NCBI GenBank assembly: GCA_032622095.1
Contig: CP136069.1
Coordinates: forward strand, 164,354,394 to 164,418,393
DNA length: 64,000 nucleotides
Source: Siphonodentalium dalli
Taxonomy: Eukaryota; Mollusca; Scaphopoda; Gadilida; Siphonodentaliidae
Reading direction: 5' to 3'
Below are positions 25,601 to 37,600 of the stretch, piece by piece (within the stretch, counting starts at the first letter, position 1; the number at the start of each line of letters is the position of its first letter). The notes under the pieces are model-generated. The model had not been told where the DNA came from. It did no database searches and saw nothing but the letters and a program-made list of their open reading frames with translations. The translations under genes were made by a program, and so were the position numbers.

Positions 25601-28600
25601 GGTTTTATCCAGTTTGTTTTTAAATTCGCTACAGCATGCTTAAGCATACCCAAAAAAATTCAACCCAAATTTTTAATTTTTTTTAGGGCTGATTTTACAG
25701 ACCGTAAATTAGGGCCGATGAGATCGGCCCCTGGCACTGAAAGGGTTAAGACAGTCAGTAAATATAATTTTATTGACAATCTTCTTTGAAAATAATAAGT
25801 CGCAATGTGAATGAAATTAATAATTTACTATTACTATTATGATACTCACCTAATTTTTTCTTGTAATACTCTATTTTATAATTTAACTCATACAGAGCCC
25901 CAGACAAACATGAGCAGACGACACTCTTCTATATGCTTCTATATATGTGTGGGGCTCCCTGCAGGGTAATGGATGTTTTTTATTTTATGTCCTAAAAATT
26001 GTAAGAAACATTTATTTTAAAAAAATGATAAACAATTGTTAGGCCAATGCATTCTCTTATATATGCGAGGCGACCTATGGTCGACTCGCATATATAAGAG
26101 AATGCATTGGCACAGGGTAAAAAAAATCCCGACTTACGACTGGATTTGATATGGCGGGTCACATATAATCTTTAAGTGCTCACCTAATTTTTTCTTGTAA
26201 GACTCTATTGTTGTTTCATACTTAGACTAGAAAAAAAAGAAAGAAACAAATTGGACAATGAAACCATTTTAGGCTAAATTTTACTTAGAGATGTCAAAAG
26301 ATAAAAAGCACAAATGAAATATTGTGAAATGCAATATTTAACATACCAGTGAAAAAGTGTCTCTGATAGTATTTACTACACAAACAAGAGGTTGCAACAA
26401 AGGTGCTGGGATACCCCCATGGTGATAAAATTTAAATACGGTCAGGTTGGAAACCAGAACGAAAATGTGAACAACGTCAATGAACCCTCTCTTGAAAGCC
26501 CTCCTGATGATAAACCTGCATACCAAATTTCATCAAGATTCGATAACCCATGGTTGAGATACATGATGGCAGATGACAAGATGGATGGATGGTCGGACGG
26601 ATGATCTTTTGGATGGGGTTATAATAAAGACCCTGTAACTGATGCTGATGTGGTTAAGATGGACGGACAGATGGACGCCCCAATGTTTGGGTGCATATAA
26701 TCCATCTTTTGGTTGGGGGTATAATAATATAGACCCGGTAACTGAGGCTGATGGGGTTAAGTTACTATATTGTATAGTTTCAGACCAGAAACAAGTCTAT
26801 TTAACCGTTTCTTTACTGAATGGATTCACCCAATCAGTTATAAAACTATGATACATTAGAACTGTATATTATTCATTTAGAGGGGTGTTCAGGTAATAAA
26901 ATCAGACCAGAACAGAAAAACGAATAATATAAGACCAGAATAATTCATATTCATTGGTGGGAAATTTTCAGATAATAAGTTCTCCATAACTATTTAAATA
27001 TCAGAATAATTTCACCAATCTTCACAACAATATCATGATGCGTTATGTTCTACTCGATATAAATTAATGTTATGACGGTCATTAATACACGCCTTCAGGA
27101 GCAATTAAGAACTGAAACTAAATTAGATACAAGACTTTTACAAAAAAATTATGTTAGTTTTGAATTTGCGCAGCATGGTTCGCAAATTCAAAGTACAAGA
27201 TATTCAAAACAGAGCAAATAATAGTACTGCGGGAATTTAAATACAAGTAAGGTAAGCAGAATGGAACACATGGCTTCTGAAATGAAAATATCACGAACCA
27301 CTTGGTCAGATGTATGCCGTAGAACATCAACTTCGTCTTTTAATACTCGGCCTTCTTCCACTAGAACAACTAGTTCAGCATTCTGAAAGAATGCAAAGAA
27401 AAATCTATTTAAAAAGTATAAGAAGGAGAAAACAGTGAAAACAGTTTATCACAATCCAATGGAATAAAATGCTCTGATTTATGGTACCAAGCCTAGAAAT
27501 AGTGTGTCTGTCATTTGCAGAATGAGGTGCCCAGAAGGTGAATTTAGTGACGCTACCCCACACAGTGGGCTAGCATCACTAAATTCACCCTCTGAGGAAC
27601 TCATTCTGTTTCAAACTCATCTTCAGGGAAGTATATATAGTCTCAAATTAACATTGTTTTTAGTCACAAATTTCAACTGGAGAACTTCAATCTGATCCTA
27701 GATGTCCCATAACAGTTGTGGTCTAAGCAGAATGATGTCCACAGAGGGTGAACTTGGTGATGCTAGCCCGCTATGCAGAATAGCATCACTAAATTCACCC
27801 TCTGAGGACCTCATTCTGCAAATGACAAACTCAGGCTTGAAGACAACCGTACTTGGATGTAAACCAGTCTTATCGCTACTGATTTCATCAGCTGGTTTAC
27901 ATCGGATGAAACTTGGACTACTCCCAAGAGTGTCCTTATAGTTAATGCCCCAGTTCCATGGATGCTATTGTGAGACAATATACAGTAATGCCCTAAGTAA
28001 TCGACTCCTTAACCACAGCAGAATTATGGGTAACTTTTCAGGATTTAGTCGGAAATATGGCTTGTTGCCATTCATCGGAAAGCTCTCATCGGAAAGCTCT
28101 CACTGAGAGCTTTCCGATGAATGGCAACAAGCCATATTTCCGACTAAATCCTGAAAAGTTACCCATAATTCTGCTGTGGTTAAGGAGTCGATTACTTAGG
28201 GCATTACTGTATGTATAGAAGAGTGAAAGGAAGTCATTTTGGCTAAAGAGGTTGTAATTCTGATTGACATAATGAAATGTTTGTAACCCAATGAACTTAT
28301 TTTTCCTAGGCATTGCCTATTGTCTAGACTAATGCCAAGGGCAGTTCAGGGATGATTTGTTGTGACCGCGGATTTTAATATGGCTAAGAAAATTACTATC
28401 ATATATAGCTATAGGGCTTGGAACACAACAACAATACGGTACCTTTTTCTTTGTTTCTTCTAAATTCTTAGTTGTACATTCTAGATTGATGCGATAGTCA
28501 TCTTTAGCTGTAAATATTCAAAAGGAGAATTTCAATCACCAAATGAATTATGAAATTTTGACTTGCTTTGGGTGATAAAACAATGAACATGTATTTGTAC

Positions 28601-31600
28601 TCTTCTAAATCAGCTTATTTAACCCTTCCATGACTGGATCTTCCTGAAATTTTGCAAAAACCTTGTGCCAATGCATTCTCTTATATATGCGAGTCTGCCA
28701 TAGGGAGCCTCACATAAGAGAATACATTGGTCTAACTATATTTACCTTGACCTTGCAAGCCAGTACATCCTCTTAGATACACAAGGCTCCCTATGGGAGA
28801 CTCACATATAAAGGAGAATGCACCAGCACAGGATCTTTAATTATCCACTGCGCAGCTCCTGTCATGGAAGGATTAAAGAGGGTATCAGGGATCCAGAAAG
28901 AAACATCAACAATAGAACTCTTAGAAAGAGAAAATACACTTCAGCGTCACATTCTGGCTTATTTATAAAAAAATACATTAGAATGGTCAATTTGTTCATT
29001 AATCAACCTGAAAGGGCAAATAATTAATAAAAAAAGTGCAGTTATTAGTAATCAAACTAAAAAATGCATTCTGATGAAAACCATGGTGGCAGGGATCTCT
29101 AAATGTTCAACTTTCCAAACCCAGATGGTTGACATTGTTTTTTAAACCCTTCCATTACTGGAGCTTCCTGAAATTTTTGTGAAAACACTGTGCCATGCAT
29201 TCTCTTATATATGCGAGTCTCCCATAGGGAGTCTCGCATATATAAGAGAATGCATTGGGCTAACAATATTTACCTTGACCTTGTAAGCCAGTGCATTCTC
29301 TTTTTAAAATGTGCGAAACTTGCATATATAAGAGAATGCACTGGCATAGGGTTATTAATGCTGCATAAGGACAGCTCCTGTCATTAAGGGGTTAAGATTC
29401 CATCATGATGGGCTGCTCACTATTGCCAAAAGCTGTTTGTTGAACATTCCCTCTAAATGATGGAATAGGAATCCTATGTGTGTTGCACTTCCATTACCAA
29501 AACATCCCTCCAAATGAATAGATTATTCCAATGTATACTTTTATAAATGAATATGATAATCCACTCACTAATGAGAAGGTTAATTTAGGCAGGGACCATC
29601 CTAGTATATATTAAAATTATCTATTAGATTATTATGGATAAATGGATTGTTATCAGGGAGAAGTCACTACTCTATTAGAATATTAGGGAGAAATGGACTG
29701 TTATCATTGAGAAGTCATAAAGGCTGAAGTTCGATTTAATCTCTAACATCACCTTTCTGTGATCCAAGAAGTTTATACAATACAAGAGCCCTTTTACTAT
29801 ACAATTATAATGAGCAGATACACTATTATAATACGTATATACACTTCAGATATGCTGTTTTGAAATATGCATACTTGTATATGAGAGAAGTTATTTCTCC
29901 CTGGGACAAAAATATGGAGAATTGGCACATTTTAGGGAGAAGATGTCTCCCAAGTCGCCCTCTAGGCTGTTCCCTGAATTTAGGTTATCTTACCTGCTTC
30001 TAGTTTATATAATTCCTCCTGTAATTGCTCCAATTGTGTTTGTAATTGTTGTATTCTTTTACCAGCTGGAGTACTGAAATATGATTCGGCAGAGATATGA
30101 AATAATACGCGAAGCACATAAATTGACCCCACCATTTGGGCGATCAGGTCAACAGTCATAAGCTTAAGAGACGAATGTTAATATTCATCCAAATAATTCT
30201 GATCAGAAATGTCCAGACCCCCGATGTGAAACATTTAGACCCCTGGTATGAAACATTCACACAGTATGAAAAGTCTAACATGGTAGAAAACTGCTTAGCA
30301 CCCCATGGGACATGATGTTATTATTTCTTTAAAAACTGTATCGCTGGAAAATTTCAATGACACAGTATTGTAAATTATCTGTGACATCATTTATACACGA
30401 CCATGTATTCTCAACCATGGGAAATGCGCTTTTGTGTATTGCATACAAAAATATCCACATTCTTGAAAATATGGAGATGAGAAGTATCCCAGAGCCGGAA
30501 AAATGAGGCTTTGAGCAATTTAGTCATGAGGCAGTGTCTATTAACGAATGGCAAATATGATGGTTCAATGACATCATGTGTGTCATTTGCAAATGCTAGC
30601 GAAGAATTCAGCTAACTTGAGCCACTCACAATAAACCAGTTGATTAATAAAACAGCTGTTGATTATGAGCCCCGGAGTAAATACACACCTTGGATCATCG
30701 AGTCCTTCAGCTTGGTTCAATCTTTCTGACAATCTCTCATTATCTGTGACTAAATTTTGCTTCTCCTCGAGCAATGAGGACACCTGAAAAATAATGATTG
30801 AAGCTTTATTCTGTGAATACTATGCTTGAATAACCAAAATATATTTTCCATAATATATGATAAATGTTTGAGTAGGCTTGCCACGATTATTCGACTAACC
30901 TTCGACAGGTGCGGTAGTTGACAATTATTTACTTTCTTCGATGATCGTTGATGTTTCACTGAGTTATTGCCGGTGCGTGGGTGAATCTGATCAGCTAATG
31001 GTCAGAATATTATAAGTTATTACTTATTAGTACATGTACTACATACATTCATCAAAGTGGTAAATTATATAAACTACTTGCTTCATTATTCTTGCAACTT
31101 TTTATTGAAAATATCCAGGATATACACAGCAGTAATTGTGACTGCATCCCTGTCACGTCCACAAAAGCTCATATATCTGCCATTGTCCACATATGTCCTC
31201 GTTAACTTCAGTGCAAGTGCACGCCTTTGGCCGAAGTTTCAGGCCTTTAGCTGACTTAATGTGAATCACGTGCTCTTCCGAAATACGTATTGGTGGCTCG
31301 CAGCCGAGATTAGCTACACTTCATGCAATTTTGCATAGTTACTGTCACGTCGTGTGTATAGTTTGCAGAAATAACGGGAATTCTGGGCAGTATTTAATAG
31401 TAAGGGCATGTTTATAACTACATCGGGACGATGAAAGCACGTGTATTTCTTGTTGTATATGAAATAAAATGTGGAACACGGACAGTTTATAACAGTGTTC
31501 AGAATAGATGTAAAGTAGTCATTGTAATTTCACATTTATCACTTGTTTACCTGGATGTAATATAAGGCACATATATGGACTATCTGTAGACTGTAACAGT

Positions 31601-34600
31601 CGATTAGTCGATTCTGAAAACTCATAGTCGTGGCAACCCTAGTCTGAAGAAATATATATGATCATATCTCTCATCAACTCATGTGAATGTTAACCATTTA
31701 TATACTAAATACTCATTGATTAGCGGTTCCCTTAGGAAATGTTCAGATAATAATTAAGTACAGCAAATGAGCATAGGTAGGATACCATCACTAAATTCAC
31801 CCTATGGCAACCTCATTTCGCTTAGGCCTCATCTTATCTGGAAACAGGTTTTCTAGTTTCTTTACAAAGTTTCTTTTTCTTTTTTGGTTCAGTTTCTCTA
31901 TTTTCCAAAATTGGCACAATGCATAATCAAGGTGCCCAATGGGCGCAGATCACCATCTTCACCATATGGGTACTTAAGTCTGTGTCTATGTTAGAGATGG
32001 GCGGTTGTGAAAATTTGCCTCGGTTTCGGTTGTGGAAAAAGAGTTGAGTCTCGGTTTCGGTTTTTATTAATAAAAATGACTAATGTGAACAAAATCTAAT
32101 TATGCTTCATCATATTACAAAGAAAACACACCAATTTTATCACCATAACTTGTGAGGTACATGTCCTTTTATAATTGTAAATTATGTATCATATTGTTAC
32201 TATTACATGTATATTGTTAATGTCCATGTCGAGTGGCAGTGCTAGAATGCAAGTGAGTCTGTGTATTGTGTATTCATGACTGCAATTCAGCAGCATATGA
32301 TCATAAGTGTGAAATAATATAATGATCATTTATATTGGCATAAAACTAATGTGTGTGACTAGATATATGTGTATAGTTATGATTTGAAAAATAAAATTTG
32401 AAATAAACAACAAAATGAAAATAAAACATGACTAGAATCTCTCAATCACATTATCTGGCTATATGCCTATTACCATATTTAGGGAACATAATACTGTACA
32501 CACTATACATGCATCCAATACAAGTCACCTGAATGAGTGCTATTTCTCAACAGTTTACCGACAAACGGTATAATTCATTCCGGTGTAACACGTCATCTTC
32601 CCCCCCCAGGATATCTCCCCCCCCCCCACCCTGGATATTTCCCCCCCCCATGTACGACTAAAAAATAATTTCACTCATATGATATCGTTTGGTTCTGAAA
32701 TGGCCAGAAAAATGTTTTTGGAGATTAAAAAAAAAAAAATTTAATGTTTTTTTTATTTAAAAAAAAAAGTGACAAAATTAGTTTTTTCACGAATTTGATT
32801 GTCTGAGTGTAACATTCATGAAATGACCAGAAAAATGTTTTTTTTTAATTCAAATTTTTTCTTTTCTTTCAAACGTCCAGGCTTGGATATTCCATCATCT
32901 TATGGTTTTATCGCTTATTTTGCTTTATATAGTAATGAAACAGCGAGAAATTAGCTTCTCCAAGAGAAAGTTGTTTGAGTCAGGGTTTGGGGTGGGGGGG
33001 GGAGATGTCCAGGTCAGGATATCCCCCCCCCCCCCCCCCACCCAGCACCTACATGACAAAAAAATAATCTTATGGTTTTATCGCTTGTTTTGCTTTATAT
33101 AGTCATGAAACAGCGAGAAATTAACTTCTTCTGAGAACAAGTTGTGTGAGTCAGGGTATGGGTGGGGGGGGGGGGAAGATGTCCAGGTCAGGAATTCTTC
33201 CCCCCCACCCAGCACCTACATGACAAAAAAATAATCTTATGGTTTTATCGCTCGTTTTGCTTTATATAGTCATGAAACAGGGAGAAATTAACTTCTTCTG
33301 AGAACAACTTTTTTGAGTCAGGGTTTGGGGTGGGGGGGGGGGGGAGATGTCCAGGTCAGGATATCTTCCCCCCACCCAGCACCTACATGACAAAAAAATA
33401 ATCTTATGGTTTTATCGCTCGTTTTGCTTTATATAGTCATGAAACAGCGAGAAATTAACTTCTTCTGACAACAAGTTGTTTGAGTCAGGGTTTGGGTGGG
33501 GGGGAAGATGTCCAGGTCAGGATATCTTCCCCCCCACCCAGCACCTACATGACAAAAAAATAATCTTATGGTTTTATCGCTTGTTTTGCTTTATATAGTT
33601 AACTTCTTCTGAGAACAAGTTGTGTGAGTCAGGGTATGGGTGGGGGGGGGGGGAAGATGTCCAGGTCAGGATATCTTCCCCCCCCCCCACCCAGCACCTA
33701 CATGACAAAAAAATAATCTTATGGTTTTATCGCTTGTTTTGCTTTATATAGTCATGAAACAGCGAGAAATTAACTTCTTCTGAGAACAAGTTGTTTGAGT
33801 CAGGGTTTGGGGTGGGGGGGGGGGGGGGGGGGAAATGTCCAGGTCAGGATATCTTCCCCCCCACCCAGCACCTACATGACAAAAAAATAATCTTATGGTG
33901 TTATCGCTCGTTTTGCTTTATATAGTCATGAAACAGCGAGAAATTAACTTCTTCTGAGAACAAGTTGTTTGAGTCAGGGTTTGGGTGGGGGGGGAGATGT
34001 CCAGGTCAGGATATCTTCCCCCCCCCCCCCCCCCACCCAGCACCTACATGACAAAAAAATAATCTTATGGTTTTATCGCTTGTTTTGCTTTATATAGTCA
34101 TGAAACATATTTTTTTGTCATGTAGGTGCTGGGTGGGGGGGGGGGGGAAGATATCCTGACCTGGACATCTCCCCCCCCCCCCCCCCCCCCACCCCCAAAC
34201 CCTGACTCAAACAACTTGTTCTCAGAAGAAGTTAATTTATCGCTGTTTCATGACTATATAAAGCAAAACAAGCGATAAAACCATAAGATTATTTTTTTGT
34301 CATGTAGGTGCTGGGTGGGGGGGGGGGGGGGGGGAAAGATATCCTGACCTGGACATTTCCCCCCCCCCCCACCCCAAACCCTGACTCAAACAACTTGTTC
34401 TCAGAAGAAGTTAATTTCTCACTGTTTCATGACTATATAAAGCAAAACAAGCGATAAAACCATAAGATTATTTTTTTGTCATGTAGGTGCTGGGTGGGGG
34501 GGAAGATATCCTGACCTGGACATTTCCCCCCCCCCCCCCACCCCCTGACTCAAACAACTTGTTCTCAGAAGAAGTTAATTTCTCGCTGTTTCTTGACTAT

Positions 34601-37600
34601 ATAAAGCAAAACAAGCGATAAAACCATAAGATTATTTTTTTGTCATGTAGGTGCTGGGTGGGGGGGAAGATATCCTGACCTGGACATCTTCCCCCCCCCC
34701 CACCCAAACCCTGACTCAAACAACTTGTTCTCAGAAGAAGTTAATTTCTCGCTGTTTCATGACTATATAAAGCAAAACGAGCGATAAAACCATAAGATTA
34801 TTTTTTTGTCATGCAGGTGCTGGGTGGGGGGGGGGGGGGAGATATCCTGACCTGGACATCTTCCCCCCACCCCAAACCCTGACTCATGAATATATAAAGC
34901 AAAATAAGCGATAAAACCATAAGATGATTTTTTTGTCATGTAGGTGCTGGGTGGGGGGGGGGGGGGGGGGGTGGTGGTGGAATATGGAATATCCAAGCCT
35001 GGATATTTGAAAGAAAAAAAAAAAGACAATAAAATTCGTGAAAACAATAATTTTGTCACTTTTAAAAAAAAAATAAAATGAGTGAAATTATTTTTTAGTC
35101 GTACATGGGGGGGGGGAAGATATCCAGGGTGGGGGGGGAAGATATCCAGGGGGGAAGATATCCTGTTACACCGGCTCCGATTCCGGCATAACATTTTTAA
35201 TCAACGGCGCACAAATATATTTGACGATTTAACATCCAAACAGTGATAAAAACTAATAGGGGATGCGGGTAACAATCATTGATACCTTTTGATATCGTAT
35301 CCTCGTTATCAAATTCACCTTTCAGAGTATTTGTACGGCCTTAATGATTAAAAGAACATGAGAAATAAACTGACTTGTGTTGTGTTTACTACGCAAAAAT
35401 AGGTGTACACGGAAGCAACGTAATTAATTCGTCGCGCGATTTCACCATGCGAACTCCTTTCTGCATATATTAGAGGCGGCACACTTAGATTTCTTATCTT
35501 TCTTTGAAAAATATTTCCACACAGGACTCGTTTGTTCGTCGTGCTCTGCCATGATTACAGGAAGTTGTGACAACAGAAACTACGGGTTTTCCCAACTTAC
35601 CACGGTTGTCATTTCCGGTTTTTCCCGACAACCGAAACCGAACTGATTCCACGGTTAACCGCCCATCTCTAGTCTATGTCTCCCTAGAAGATGAGACCCT
35701 GCAGAACGAGGTCCCTGGGCGGATCGATTCGATTCGTGGCTGCAGCGCTTTTTCGACCGCGGCGACTCTGGTCGAAAAGCCCAACGGACTCCCCAGATGA
35801 TGAATTTAGTGATGCTAGCCCACTGTGTGGGGTAGCGTCACTAAAATCACCCTCTGGGGACCTCATTCTGCAAATGTCCTGCAGCATATTTTGAGGCCTG
35901 AAAACCTGGTGTTGAAAAATATCTCACCTGCATATCTAAATCATGACACCTCTGCATCAACTCACCTGGATATCTAAATCACGACACCTCTGCATCAACT
36001 CACCTGCATATCTAAATCATGACACCTCTGCATCAACTCACCTGCATATCTAAATCATGACACCTCTGCATCAACTCACCTGGATATCTAAATCACGACA
36101 CCTCTGCATCAACTCACCTGCATATCTAAATCATGACACCTCTGCATCAACTCACCTGCATATCTAAATCATGACACCTCTGCATCAACTCATCTGCATA
36201 TCTAAATCATGACACCTCTTCATCAACTCACCTGGATATCTAAATCACGACACCTCTGCATCAACTCACCTGCATATCTAAATCATGACACCTCTGCATC
36301 AACTCACCTGCATATCTAAATCATGACACCTCTGCATCAACTCATCTTTTGCTTCTATGGCTGCCGACAACTCATCGGTTGTCCGCTTCAGCTGCAAAGT
36401 GATTAACAAATATCAGCAAAATTTAGTGGATTATTGGCACAGCTGCATGTTATATGCTATATATTTAGGATATATTTTCCTCTATGAACCATTTGAATTG
36501 TGGGAAATTGGGAAGTACTGAAATATTGCAGCATATATAGTAGGAATTTAATTTTCAATATAAATTACATAATCCCTAGATATTATGCAATGTTTAATGA
36601 AACTTTGTCTCATATGGACATGATATACCTAATATTTTCTGGAATGGCCTGAAAATTGAATAACAATAATTTTAATTATTGGACAATTTTGTAATGCTAG
36701 TAACTGGGATAAATGACTAGAGTAAGCCAATATTTCTTTATGTTAGAAATAACTAGAAACGTGACTGTCCTCATATTTCCCTCAAGCAACACAAGAGAAC
36801 ACAAGACATTTTTAGGGCCTTATCTTCACCTTTTTATCCTCAGTTAATTCAATCAGTGATCAATTTATTCTATACTTCACACTTACATGATATGTGTCCG
36901 GATATGAAAATGCTCACTACATTGGGATAGGATATAAGTTAGACTTCTATGACTGCAAATCTTTTTAATGACATCAAAGTTTCTTTATTAAAGATCCATG
37001 GACCGATTTGACACCAAATAGTTCAGAAATTCCCAAGCAGATTTTCAGCTCATCAGGCAAAGATAATGAAAAATACTTGTTATCACAATCATTCATATCA
37101 CACAGGCATCACAAAAATCATCCATAAGTAATACATCGAAAACAATCATAAATGCTCATAATTGAGGACTCTCTTTATTATCTACCGTCTTTGGTGAGGG
37201 AAACATGGATGCTCTTTATAGATCATTGGATTTTTGCTAGGCTGACAAAAAGTGTTAACATTTCCTCAATTGATAACTCAATATCTTGCCACTAAAATAT
37301 CCTACATGTATTAATGGGCTCAATCTGTATAGAAAATGTACAGATGGTAGTTATGTTGGTGTCAAATTGGACAGGGATCTTTAAAGATATGTAAGAATAA
37401 CATGTTAAAATGAAATTATGAATATTAGTCTAAAGGAGCGCATACTACAAGGTTAGGATTAATTCTACGGGTTATCATTTTGTGTGCTCAGTACCAGGAT
37501 ATTAACAGTAAAGTGTATACATCCATGATCCCCCTATTGAATCTATTTACAGTCAAATGTGTGTAATAAATGGATTAATTATTATTATTAAGTGTCCTAT

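Noticed and set aside
34763-35194. 143-codon minus-strand frame rich in proline and glycine
   Set aside because: Produced by C runs and repeated units of the G/C array. No start context, splice or family support.
35684-35894. Overlapping frames on both strands containing SPEGDFSDA and [10 protein letters not shown]-type peptides
   Set aside because: These are translations of the MITE palindrome, which recurs about 20 times and reads open on both strands.
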